Source: Desulfosporosinus lacus DSM 15449 (GTDB lineage: Bacteria > Bacillota > Desulfitobacteriia > Desulfitobacteriales > Desulfitobacteriaceae). From it: a DNA stretch of 64,000 nt. The notes under the pieces were generated by a model. The model saw only the letters and a program-made list of their open reading frames with translations, was not told the origin of the DNA and made no database searches. Position numbers and translations under genes: made by a program. The stretch lies in NCBI RefSeq assembly GCF_900129935.1, contig NZ_FQXJ01000006.1, positions 213,053-277,052 of the forward strand, given 5' to 3'. This document shows, piece by piece, positions 27,263 through 35,757 of this stretch (its first letter is position 1; every line of letters starts with the position of its first letter).

Positions 27263-27379
27263 TATTTGTAGCCCTTGTGGTCTTGTGAATATGGGGCTCG
27301 TTAAAGGCTGAAGCTCTTACGTTTCTGCATAAGTTACATTCATATAAACAACTATTTATTTAGGGGAGGAAATATTTAA

Positions 27380-28270
27380 ATGAAAAAGAACTTGCGAATC
27401 CGTTTAAATTTTAGTTTTGTGCTACTTATGATTGCCATCATGGTGACCCTCGTCGGATGTGGAACAACCACGACACCAACTCCAACAACACCTGCACCTC
27501 AAGCTGAGACTCCAAAGCCTGAAAGACCTGATATTATCTTAGCGACTACTACCAGTACACAAGACAGCGGTTTACTTGATGTGCTTGTTCCCGATTTTGA
27601 GAAGAAAACCGGCTACAAAGTTAAAACTATTGCTGTTGGCACAGGTGCTGCTTTAGCCATGGGGGAAAAAGGAGATGCTGACGTTTTGTTAGTCCATGCT
27701 CCCGCCTCAGAAAAAAAATTGGTAGATAATAAATCGGCTATTAACTATCAACTTGTAATGCATAACGATTTTATCATCGTTGGACCGGCAGCGGACCCTG
27801 CTAAAGTAAAAGAAACTAAAACTATCGCAGATGCCTTTAAACGGATTGTTGATAGTTCCTCAATCTTCGTTACCCGTGGGGACGATTCCGGAACCGATAA
27901 AATGGAAAAAGGATTATGGACAAAGCTTAATATCAAACCAGCGGCAGATAAGTACCAGTCCACTGGTCAAGGCATGGGACAAACTCTCACAATCACCTCG
28001 GAAAAAGCAGGGTATACTCTAACCGATCGTGCAACTTATTTGGCTACCAAGAAAAATTTACAACTTGATATTGTCCTCGAGGGCGACGCTTCTCTCTTAA
28101 ATATTTATCATGTCATGCAAGTTAACCCGGAAAAATTCCCTAAAGTCAATGCTGATGGTGCTAAAGCCTTTGTCGACTATATGATTAATGCAGATACTCA
28201 ATCAACCATTGGATCCTTTGGCAAAGATAAATATGGTCAAGCCCTCTTCTTCGCAGATGCAGGTAAATAA
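27380..28270 (+). CDS. tupA: Tungstate ABC transporter substrate-binding lipoprotein
   Basis: 296 residues. The signal peptide ends in the lipobox LVGC (near residue 29), and a Thr/Pro-rich linker follows, so it is anchored outside the membrane. The mature protein starts with ATTTSTQDSGLLDVLVPDFE, the oxyanion-binding start of the TupA/WtpA-like family, and has AVGTGAALAMGEKGDADVLL. It captures tungstate for TupBC, fitting the nearby aldehyde:ferredoxin oxidoreductase. Molybdate specificity cannot be excluded from sequence. Confidence 0.9.
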   Translation: MKKNLRIRLNFSFVLLMIAIMVTLVGCGTTTTPTPTTPAPQAETPKPERPDIILATTTSTQDSGLLDVLVPDFEKKTGYKVKTIAVGTGAALAMGEKGDADVLLVHAPASEKKLVDNKSAINYQLVMHNDFIIVGPAADPAKVKETKTIADAFKRIVDSSSIFVTRGDDSGTDKMEKGLWTKLNIKPAADKYQSTGQGMGQTLTITSEKAGYTLTDRATYLATKKNLQLDIVLEGDASLLNIYHVMQVNPEKFPKVNADGAKAFVDYMINADTQSTIGSFGKDKYGQALFFADAGK

Positions 28271-28328
28271 TTGAAGGATCTAAGATAAGTACTTTCTTTA
28301 TCCGTTAACTAGCCGCCATAAACCTAAG

Positions 28329-28379
28329 GCTCGAGATCTGCTTAAATCCGCGGTTTGCGGGCTAAGTCAGATTTCGAGC
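28329..28379 (+). terminator. Intercistronic hairpin between tupA and tupB
   Basis: GCTCGAGATCTG (28329-28340) pairs with CAGATTTCGAGC (28368-28379), with an inner CCGC/GCGG stem. There is no strong T run, so it may lower read-through or stabilise tupA mRNA rather than stop transcription. Confidence 0.5.
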
Positions 28380-28422
28380 TTACATATTATTTAATCCTTG
28401 CATCGAAAGGGAAATGTAACGT

Positions 28423-29124
28423 ATGGAAATGATTTGGCAAGGAATTTCAGCTGCCCTTCACCTCCTCCTAACCAAGGATCCTGAGGTGATTGAAATCACG
28501 CTCCTCACCCTGAAAATATCTGGTACCGGAACTTTTATCAGCCTGCTTATCGGTATTCCATTCGGTACACTCCTAGCTCTTAAACCCTTTCCAGGCCGTC
28601 GGTTTATCTTAAGTGTCGTGAATACAGGAATGGGCTTACCACCGGTGGTCGTAGGACTTTGGGTTTCAATATTCCTTTGGCGCTCAGGTCCGTTTGGCTT
28701 TTTGAACATCATATATACCCCAACGGCCATAATTATCGCTCAGGCAATCATTGCCTCTCCCATTGTCGCCGCCCTAACCTGTGCCGCTCTTCAACAAACC
28801 AATCCAAAACTACGGCTGCAAATTAAAGCACTTGGGGCCACACGCCTCCAGTATATTTGGCTACTTCTAAAAGAAGTTCGTTATTCCTTACTTGCAGCCA
28901 TCATTGCCGGCTTTGGGGCCGTTGTTTCAGAAATTGGAGCGTCTCTGGCAGTAGGGGGGAACATTCAAGGATATACCCGTGTTTTAACGACAGCAACGGT
29001 CTTGGAAGTCTCCAAGGGAAACTTTGACATCGCTATAGCCCTAAGTATTATCTTATGTTTACTAGCCTATGGAGCTACCTTGGGCTTAACCCTACTCCAA
29101 CAGAAACAGCAAGGAGGACCTTAG
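28423..29124 (+). CDS. tupB: Tungstate ABC transporter permease
   Basis: A 233-residue inner-membrane permease. It has several hydrophobic helices and the cytoplasmic coupling loop LRLQIKALGATRLQYIWLLL, whose ALGA core contacts the ATPase. GFGAVVSEIGASLAVGGNIQGYTRVLTTA matches the TupB family. It is followed by the ATPase gene with one base between. Confidence 0.9.
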   Translation: MEMIWQGISAALHLLLTKDPEVIEITLLTLKISGTGTFISLLIGIPFGTLLALKPFPGRRFILSVVNTGMGLPPVVVGLWVSIFLWRSGPFGFLNIIYTPTAIIIAQAIIASPIVAALTCAALQQTNPKLRLQIKALGATRLQYIWLLLKEVRYSLLAAIIAGFGAVVSEIGASLAVGGNIQGYTRVLTTATVLEVSKGNFDIAIALSIILCLLAYGATLGLTLLQQKQQGGP

Positions 29125-29125
29125 T

Positions 29126-29842
29126 GTGCTCGAAGCACAGGAGATAATTTGGATACAGAACCATAAAACTATTTTAAAAAATATTGATTTTCATTTATTG
29201 CCAGGAGAATGTGTTGGGCTAATCGGTCCCAATGGTTCTGGCAAAAGCAGCTTGTTGAAAATTCTAGCCTTTTTGGAACCTCCAACTTCTGGACAGCTCT
29301 ATTTCCAGGGGCAAGCAGTTCCTAAGTCGGTTCCACTTACGATTAGGCGTAAAATTGCGATAGTCTTTCAGGAATCTCTCTTATTAAACACTGGCGTTTT
29401 TAACAATGTTGCCATGGGACTCAAAATTCGTGGCCTGCCCAAAGAAAGGATTCGAGAAAAGGTGGACTATTGGTTGGAACAGTTTGGAGTGATCCATCTT
29501 TCTAAACAATCTGCACGCTCCCTTTCCGGCGGGGAAGCTCAACGTGTTAGCCTAGCAAGAGCTTTTGCTATAGAGCCTGATGTTTTATTTCTTGACGAAC
29601 CATTCTCAGCCCTGGATGCTCCCACCAAAGAAGGACTACGTATCGACCTAGCTAAGGTTTTTAAATCCACTCAAGCGACAACTGTCTTAGTTAGTCATGA
29701 TTTTAAAGACATTGCCCATTTAACAAATAGAGCCTTGATTCTCCTTAATGGTGAAGTGGTGGCCCAAGGTCCACCTTCTGAACTCCTAAAGAATAGCCAT
29801 AAAGAAGAGGTTGACCGTTTCCTTGCGCATTTCTCAAGTTAG
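29126..29842 (+). CDS. tupC: Tungstate ABC transporter ATP-binding protein
   Basis: A 238-residue ATPase that powers TupB. Walker A GPNGSGKS is at residues 34-41, the signature LSGGEAQRVSLARA near 133, Walker B VLFLDEPFSALD near 155 and the His switch VLVSHD near 190. It starts at GTG directly after tupB. A terminator follows about 60 bases downstream. Confidence 0.93.
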   Translation: MLEAQEIIWIQNHKTILKNIDFHLLPGECVGLIGPNGSGKSSLLKILAFLEPPTSGQLYFQGQAVPKSVPLTIRRKIAIVFQESLLLNTGVFNNVAMGLKIRGLPKERIREKVDYWLEQFGVIHLSKQSARSLSGGEAQRVSLARAFAIEPDVLFLDEPFSALDAPTKEGLRIDLAKVFKSTQATTVLVSHDFKDIAHLTNRALILLNGEVVAQGPPSELLKNSHKEEVDRFLAHFSS

Positions 29843-29901
29843 TGAACTCATCCCACGAACCGATCCAACGTTCATTACCCATTATCCAATTACCATAAAG
29901 A

Positions 29902-29945
29902 ATAGGCTGTACAAATATTTTTCAGTTTGTTACAGCCTATCCTTT
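29902..29945 (+). terminator. Terminator after tupABC
   Basis: ATAGGCTGTA (29902-29911) pairs with TACAGCCTAT (29931-29940); CCTTTAT follows. It also serves the convergent xdhC-like gene on the other strand. Confidence 0.6.
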
Positions 29946-30018
29946 ATAAAACTTTTTAGCGAACTCGTTCAACTAAAGATAAAAACATATCGTTTATATT
30001 TGCTTTTCCCTTAGCAGC

Positions 30019-31116
30019 TTATTCTCCAATTCCCCTTTGAACTTTAATCAACTCACTGAGAATGCTGACAGCTATTTCTTCCGGAGTTTCCGCACCAATT
30101 TTTAGACCTATAGGAGAATACAGCTTTTGCAAGGCTTCTTTGGCTACTCCCTCCTCTTCCAAGTCAGCGAGTAATGATTTAACCCGTTTTCGACTGCCAA
30201 TCATACCGATATAAGCGGCAGGGTAATTAATTACTTTCTTCAGACAAACCTTGTCATAACGATGCCCTCTGGTAATAATCACGACAAATGTTTGAGGATT
30301 TATATCAATAGTCTCTAAGGCTCTTTCAAAGTCAGCGCATAAAACTTTATTAGCAGTGCTAAATCGGTTGACATTGGCAAAGGATGGACGGTCATCGACG
30401 ACAGTTACTTCATACCCTAAGATTTTAGCCATTGTTGCAAGCGGGACAGCAATATGTCCTGCGCCTAAAATCAACAATTGTACAACCGTTGTCGGTGGCT
30501 CAACCAGTAAGCGGTAAGCTGCTTTTGGGGTTGAGCTTTCACACGGATTGAACTCAAAATCTAAACAGATTAAGAATGGCTGACATTTTCTACTACCTAT
30601 TTTGCCTTTCTCAAACGCTATATTATTTAGTTCCTTTTTACCTAGATCGCCCGCAACGTCTCCATTAGTCTTAATGACAAGCTTATTTCCCAGCCATGAC
30701 TCTTCTGCCGCTTCGATCACAGTTACAAGTACCGGATTATTATGACTCTCCAAAACTGCAAGATAATCCTTATTAAGATCCGCCTTTTCCACGGGGGTAT
30801 GAGTACCCATATACTCCATGAATAATTCCATAATTCCCCCGCAGACCATCCCCTCCTCCTGGGCTATATCTGCAGTCATATTCAAACTATACGTTTTAGA
30901 GTCGTATGTTGATAAAACATTGAGAGCCTCCCGTTTCGCCTCGGCTTCTCCACATCCGCCACCGATGGTACCAACTGTCATACCATCCGCAAAAACTAGC
31001 ATTTTCGCCCCGGGCTTGCGAGGTGTAGACCCCAGTACACTGGTTACGGTAATAAGGACAGCGTCTAAGTTTTGTTCAAATACTTTTTTTAGACCAAGAT
31101 ACAATTGTTTATCCAT
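30019..31116 (-). CDS. XdhC family molybdenum-enzyme maturation protein (copy 1)
   Basis: 365 residues. The N-terminal XdhC/CoxI domain has VTSVLGSTPRKPGAKMLVFA and GTIGGGCGEAEAKREAL. The C-terminal Rossmann domain has LLILGAGHIAVPLATMAK and VVDDRPSFAN. XdhC proteins bind molybdenum cofactor, help sulfurate it and deliver it to hydroxylases. It is very similar throughout to the copy at 34645-35757. It stands alone, divergent from a molybdopterin-binding gene, so it may serve a different enzyme. Confidence 0.85.
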   Translation of the reverse strand: MDKQLYLGLKKVFEQNLDAVLITVTSVLGSTPRKPGAKMLVFADGMTVGTIGGGCGEAEAKREALNVLSTYDSKTYSLNMTADIAQEEGMVCGGIMELFMEYMGTHTPVEKADLNKDYLAVLESHNNPVLVTVIEAAEESWLGNKLVIKTNGDVAGDLGKKELNNIAFEKGKIGSRKCQPFLICLDFEFNPCESSTPKAAYRLLVEPPTTVVQLLILGAGHIAVPLATMAKILGYEVTVVDDRPSFANVNRFSTANKVLCADFERALETIDINPQTFVVIITRGHRYDKVCLKKVINYPAAYIGMIGSRKRVKSLLADLEEEGVAKEALQKLYSPIGLKIGAETPEEIAVSILSELIKVQRGIGE

Positions 31117-31380
31117 AAGTTCTCTCCCTCTGGAACCGTCTTCACTTCAAAGGCATTTTTATTATATCAGTTTAGCACAGTTGTTGGGAATAGTATAAGA
31201 ACCTTTTACCAATTCCAGAGATTAGAACCGACCCATTACTTGACCTCCTGCTGAGAATGCGATACCATTTAGTAAGAACAGGTCATTTGTGTCACGTCAC
31301 GCCTTACTCTTTGGCCTTTTCAGCTGACTGAAATATGTATCATACAAACTTACCTTTATGATGTATTGGAGGCTGCCCCT

Positions 31381-32403
31381 ATGGAAAAAATTAAAGTGCG
31401 TGATTCTGTTGGTGCCATTCTTATTCATGACATGACGCAAATTATCCCAGGTGTTATTAAAGGCCCTCGATTTCGCAAAGGACATGTTATAAGTGAAGAG
31501 GATATCCCTGTTCTCTTAAGTATGGGCAAAGAACATATTTACGTCTGGGATCAAAAGCCCGGCCTTATACATGAGAATGAAGCCGCGGAGCGATTAGCCC
31601 ACGCAGTATCTGGTTCCGGATTAACCCTTGACGAGCCCAAAGAAGGAAAAATCACCCTAATGGCTGCCCACGATGGGCTTCTATACTCTTCAGTGGACGG
31701 TATTTTAGCGTTGAATACCATAGAAGGGGTCATTCTCTCTACACTTCACAATCATTACCCTGTGAAAAAAGGTGCCAAAGTCGCGGGAACCCGTGTTGTT
31801 CCTCTAATGATTGATGAGAAGGTAATTCTCGAAGCAGAGGAAATCGTCCAGACATTTACAACTCCTATTTTGGAAGTTAAGCCGCTAAAGCCTGCAAAGG
31901 TCGGCATTACGATAACCGGCAGCGAAGTTTTTCACGGACGAATTCAGGATAAATTCGGTCCAGTACTGCGCTCAAAAGTCGAAAATTGGGGTTCAACCGT
32001 CTTAGAGCAAACCTATGCCAGTGATGATGTATCCCTGATACAAGGCAGCATTCGTGATCAACTCGCTAAGGGAGCAGAAATGATCCTAGTTAGCGGCGGT
32101 ATGTCTGTCGATCCTGATGATGTCACCCCGACAGCCATTAAAGAGATGGGAGCGGAACTGATCACTTATGGTGCGCCTGTTTTACCTGGTGCTATGTTTC
32201 TGCTTGCCTATATGGGAGATGTCCCCATTATGGGATTACCTGGATGCGTCATGTATTCTAAGACAACGGCCTTTGATTTAGTCGCTCCAAGATTGCTCAC
32301 GGGAGAGAGATTGACACGCCATGACATTGTCAAACTTGGAAGTGGCGGACTTTGTCTCGACTGCCCGGTCTGCACCTATCCCCATTGTTCCTTTGGAAAA
32401 TAA
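31381..32403 (+). CDS. Molybdopterin-binding (MoCF-domain) protein
   Basis: About 340 residues. An N-terminal region of roughly 175 residues (VRDSVGAILIHDMTQIIPG) precedes a MoaB/MoeA-like molybdopterin-binding domain (KVGITITGSEVFHGRIQDKF, ILVSGGMSVDPDDVTPTAIK, LPGAMFLLAYMGDVPIMGLPG). The tail has four clustered cysteines (CLDCPVCTYPHC) that may hold a metal. I take ATG 31381, not the upstream TTG, since TGGAGG lies 9 bases before it. The exact role in cofactor assembly is not known. Confidence 0.82.
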   Translation: MEKIKVRDSVGAILIHDMTQIIPGVIKGPRFRKGHVISEEDIPVLLSMGKEHIYVWDQKPGLIHENEAAERLAHAVSGSGLTLDEPKEGKITLMAAHDGLLYSSVDGILALNTIEGVILSTLHNHYPVKKGAKVAGTRVVPLMIDEKVILEAEEIVQTFTTPILEVKPLKPAKVGITITGSEVFHGRIQDKFGPVLRSKVENWGSTVLEQTYASDDVSLIQGSIRDQLAKGAEMILVSGGMSVDPDDVTPTAIKEMGAELITYGAPVLPGAMFLLAYMGDVPIMGLPGCVMYSKTTAFDLVAPRLLTGERLTRHDIVKLGSGGLCLDCPVCTYPHCSFGK

Positions 32404-32463
32404 TCAGTGAATATCGTTCAGCGAAAGTTGAGTATTCTAAAAGAATATTAAATGATTAATAAC

Positions 32464-32504
32464 AAAAAGCTCGTTGGGAAAATTCCCCAGCGAGCTTTTT
32501 GTTT
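32464..32504. terminator. Bidirectional terminator between convergent genes
   Basis: AAAAAGCTCGTTGGG (32464-32478) pairs with CCCAGCGAGCTTTTT (32486-32500); GTTTT follows. It serves the molybdopterin-binding gene (+) and adh (-). Confidence 0.85.
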
Positions 32505-32548
32505 TAGTTAATAAATCCATATTTATTTTATTCTAGACTGAACGCCAT

Positions 32549-33712
32549 TTACAGAGCATTTTTATAGATTTGAATTACTTGTTCAAGTGTCGCAGTACGA
32601 GGATTGGTGAATTGACAAGCGTCTAATTTGGCATTGCCAGCCATTAGTTTAAAGTCTTCTTCTTTGACATTCAGTTCTTTCAACCCGGAAGGAATTCCAA
32701 CATCAGCAGACAATGTAGCAATTGCAGTTAAGCATTTTTCTGCTGCATCCCTGACAGAAAGTCCATCAATATTTTCTCCCATTGCCTCAGCGATTTCTGC
32801 AAAACGATCGAGATTTCCGATCATATTAAAGCGTGAGACGTGGGGAAGAAGAATTGCATTACATACCCCATGAGGTAAATTATAGAATCCACCTAATTGA
32901 TGGGCCATTGCATGAACATAACCTAAACTAGCATTATTGAAGGCCATTCCAGCTAATAATTGGGCATAAGCCATTTTGTCGCGAGCCTCAAAATCATCAC
33001 CATTTGCTACAGCACGACGCAGATATCTGGGGATTAGTTTAAATGCCATTAAGGCGGCCGAATCGGTCAGTGGTGTGGCGGCTGTAGATACATATGCCTC
33101 AACCGCATGAGTGAGCGCATCCATTCCGGTAGCAGCTGTCAAACTAGGAGGTTGTTTCATCATTAATAAGGGATCATTAATCGAAACATTAGGAGTTACG
33201 TGCCAATCAACGATAGCCATTTTAATATGTCGTGCCGCATCCGTGATAATACAGAATCTCGTCATTTCAGCTGCCGTACCAGCAGTGGTATTAATCGCAA
33301 TCATTGGAGCCATAGGCAACGGAGATTTATCTACGCCTTCATAGTCATTAATCTTTCCGCCATTACCTGCAACAAGGCCAATCCCCTTGGCGCAGTCATG
33401 GGAAGATCCCCCGCCAACTGAAACGATCAGGTCACATCCTTCTTTAGTATAGATGTCAAACCCATCATGTACGTTTTTATCGGTTGGATTTGGTTCAGCA
33501 CCACCATAAATTATAACTTTGACGCCTTCTTTTTCAATTATGTCAGCAATTTCCTGAGCCATACCCATTTTTTCGAGATAGGCATCGGTCACTAGCAGAA
33601 CTTTTTTTCCACCCAGTAATTTTGCTTGCTTTCCTGTTTCTTGTGCTGCTCCAGCACCCATAAGGTTAACTGTAGGCATGAAATACCCATAAACTTGATG
33701 AACAATTGACAT
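32549..33712 (-). CDS. Iron-containing alcohol dehydrogenase
   Basis: A 387-residue group III alcohol dehydrogenase. The NAD-binding part has SVGGGSSHDCAKGIGL. The metal-binding His residues lie in MDALTHAVEAYVST and MAHQLGGFYNLPHGVCNAILLPHV. It interconverts primary alcohols and aldehydes with NAD(H). A sigma-54 promoter 50-66 bases upstream matches those of mop and aor, so it is probably induced with the two aldehyde oxidoreductases. Confidence 0.92.
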   Translation of the reverse strand: MSIVHQVYGYFMPTVNLMGAGAAQETGKQAKLLGGKKVLLVTDAYLEKMGMAQEIADIIEKEGVKVIIYGGAEPNPTDKNVHDGFDIYTKEGCDLIVSVGGGSSHDCAKGIGLVAGNGGKINDYEGVDKSPLPMAPMIAINTTAGTAAEMTRFCIITDAARHIKMAIVDWHVTPNVSINDPLLMMKQPPSLTAATGMDALTHAVEAYVSTAATPLTDSAALMAFKLIPRYLRRAVANGDDFEARDKMAYAQLLAGMAFNNASLGYVHAMAHQLGGFYNLPHGVCNAILLPHVSRFNMIGNLDRFAEIAEAMGENIDGLSVRDAAEKCLTAIATLSADVGIPSGLKELNVKEEDFKLMAGNAKLDACQFTNPRTATLEQVIQIYKNAL

Positions 33713-33761
33713 ATTCGTTTGCCTCCTTCTTCTTGCGTTTGCTACGCTTGTCTTTAGAGTA

Positions 33762-33778
33762 TTGCAAGACCCATGCCA
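33762..33778 (-). promoter_or_regulatory. Sigma-54 (-24/-12) promoter of adh
   Basis: Minus strand TGGCAT (33778-33773), five bases GGGTC, TTGCAA (33767-33762). It keeps the essential GG and GC ten bases apart and lies 50 bases before the adh ATG. Confidence 0.75.
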
Positions 33779-33905
33779 ATAATCTGAATATTTAATTTTG
33801 GCGGGACCTAGGCATTGATTCTTAAGAGTATTTAAGAGTATTATTAAAAATAGTCCTAATTTTATCCTAAATTAAAACTATTTACTGTTCTAATTTAACT
33901 CACTT

Positions 33906-33935
33906 TGTTCGGAACACAGTTAAATTTTGGAACAC
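33906..33935. promoter_or_regulatory. Candidate upstream activator sites for adh
   Basis: Read on the minus strand, GTGTTCC occurs at 33935-33929 and again at 33917-33911, the second running into GAACA to form TGTTCCGAACA. They lie about 130-160 bases upstream of the -24 box. The half site is the one forming the palindrome before aor (53082-53100). Confidence 0.5.
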
Positions 33936-33979
33936 TTTTTGATAGTCGAATACAGATTAACAAATCGATGTTTAAACTA

Positions 33980-34019
33980 AGAATGGATTAAATTGTTTAT
34001 GAACAATTTAATCCATTCT
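33980..34019 (-). terminator. Long hairpin at the end of the mop operon
   Basis: An 18-base arm AGAATGGATTAAATTGTT (33980-33997) pairs perfectly with 34002-34019 across a 4-base loop. It overlaps the last codons and stop of the phosphatase gene. The T run after it is poor, so it may be a mRNA-end stabiliser as much as a terminator. Confidence 0.55.
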
Positions 34020-34632
34020 GTATAGATCCCGATTTATTATCATAGTTAAAATATTTCAATCGGTTCTGTGAACCCTCCTTGGTGATTAAATTAACACAAC
34101 CATAATTTTGTTCAAGTCGAAAGACATTTTCTAAAGGTATCCCTAGTATATGGCATAAAATCACTCTATTTACCCCTGCATGCCCAACAATTAAAATTGT
34201 CCTTTCATTTGATTGGGTAAGTCTTTCAAAGGCTGGTATTACTCTTTTATGGCAGTCAGCAAAGCTTTCTCCCTTGGGAGGACTGTAATTCACGATATCC
34301 TCACCACGTTCTTTGAATTTTTTAGGATACTTAGCTTTAATTTCAAAGAAGGATTTTCCCTCCCAAGTGCCCATATGCAATTCCCGCAACTCCGCACAAG
34401 CAGTAGGAATAATAGGGTGGGCAGAGGCAATGATCTCCGCAGTTTGTTGGGCTCTTAATAAATCACTGCAATATATGTTATCTATAGGTACTCGGCTAAA
34501 TATTTTCTTCAATAGGACGGCTTGTTCACGACCAAGGGCACTTAACGACAGATCAGACTGTCCAATATAGCGTTTCTCTTTTTCTAGTCCGATATCCCCG
34601 TGTCTGACTAAATAAATAAGCTTTCTAACCAT
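33997..34632 (-). CDS. Histidine phosphatase family protein
   Basis: A 211-residue phosphoglycerate mutase-like phosphatase. The catalytic motif LVRHGDIG is near residue 8, the second His is in LIVGHAGVNRVIL near residue 150, and LRELHMGTWEGKSF supplies the conserved acid. The substrate could be a small phosphate ester or a CobC-like nucleotide, but sequence alone does not say. It is the last gene of the mop operon, 12 bases after xdhC copy 2, so a link to cofactor nucleotide metabolism is possible. Confidence 0.8.
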   Translation of the reverse strand: MVRKLIYLVRHGDIGLEKEKRYIGQSDLSLSALGREQAVLLKKIFSRVPIDNIYCSDLLRAQQTAEIIASAHPIIPTACAELRELHMGTWEGKSFFEIKAKYPKKFKERGEDIVNYSPPKGESFADCHKRVIPAFERLTQSNERTILIVGHAGVNRVILCHILGIPLENVFRLEQNYGCVNLITKEGSQNRLKYFNYDNKSGSIQNGLNCS

Positions 34633-34644
34633 GCTTTTTTATGC

Positions 34645-35757
34645 TCATTTTAGTTTACCGTTCTGATTCGACTCCCGCTGAACCTTAATCAGCTCACTAA
34701 GAATGCTTACGGCTAATTCCTCAGGAGTTTCTGCCCCTATCTTTAGACCGATTGGTGAATGCAGCCTTTGCAAGGCTTCACTGGGAATTCCTTCTTCCTC
34801 TAATTCTGTGAGCAAGGCTTTAACCCTCTTTCGGCTGCCGATCATGCCGATATAGGAGGCTGACTGATTAATTACTTTGCACAGACACATTTTGTCATAA
34901 CGATGCCCACGAGTAATAATGACGACAAAAGTTTGCGGATTAATCGTTATTTCATCTAAGGCACGTTCAAAATCATCACATATGATCCTATCAGCTGTAG
35001 GAAAACGATTCGAATTGGCAAAGGAGCGACGATCATCAACCACCGTAACCTCATAGCCAACGATTTTGGCCATGGTGGCGAGGGGAAGTGCAATATGGCC
35101 TGCTCCTAAAATCAACAATTGGACAACCGTAGTTGGGGTCTCCACCAAAAACCGGAATGTTGCTTTGTTTACGGTGGTATCACACGGCTCAAACTCAGAA
35201 TCTAAACTAACTAGGAGCGGCTGACACCGTTTACCCCCTAATTTAATGCTCTCCAGTCCCACTCTCGTGAGTTCTTCTAAACCCAGATCACCTGTTACCT
35301 CCCCGTTATTCTTAACGAACATTTTTCTGCCTGCTAATCGCCCTTCAGTTGCCTCAATCACCGTTACAAGAACAGGATTTGCAGCTTCATTGACAGCTGA
35401 CAGATAATCCTTCATGAGACTGATCTGTTCCGCCGGGCTCTGAGAACCTAAATATTCAATGAACAATCCCATGATTCCTCCACAAACCATTCCCTCCTCC
35501 TGAGCAATGTCTGCGGTCATATTCAAATAATGAACTTTCGGAGCGTGAGATGTTAAAACATTAAGAGCCTCCCGCCGCCCCTCTGCTTCTCCACATCCTC
35601 CGCCGATGGTTCCCACAGTGGTTCCGTCAGCAAACACTAACATTTTAGCGCCAGGCTTACGGGGAGTTGACCCCAGCACACTTATAATTGTAATTAGAGC
35701 CACATCCAAATTTTTGTCACTCGCTTTTTTAAGTCCTTGGTACATTTCCTTTTCCAT
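34645..35757 (-). CDS. XdhC family molybdenum-enzyme maturation protein (copy 2)
   Basis: 370 residues with the same two domains as copy 1: ISVLGSTPRKPGAKMLVFAD and GTIGGGCGEAEGRREAL, then LLILGAGHIALPLATMAK and VVDDRRSFAN. As part of the mop operon it is the likely carrier or sulfurating factor for the molybdenum cofactor of Mop. Its ATG overlaps the stop of the preceding gene as TAATG, so translation is coupled. Confidence 0.87.
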   Translation of the reverse strand: MEKEMYQGLKKASDKNLDVALITIISVLGSTPRKPGAKMLVFADGTTVGTIGGGCGEAEGRREALNVLTSHAPKVHYLNMTADIAQEEGMVCGGIMGLFIEYLGSQSPAEQISLMKDYLSAVNEAANPVLVTVIEATEGRLAGRKMFVKNNGEVTGDLGLEELTRVGLESIKLGGKRCQPLLVSLDSEFEPCDTTVNKATFRFLVETPTTVVQLLILGAGHIALPLATMAKIVGYEVTVVDDRRSFANSNRFPTADRIICDDFERALDEITINPQTFVVIITRGHRYDKMCLCKVINQSASYIGMIGSRKRVKALLTELEEEGIPSEALQRLHSPIGLKIGAETPEELAVSILSELIKVQRESNQNGKLK

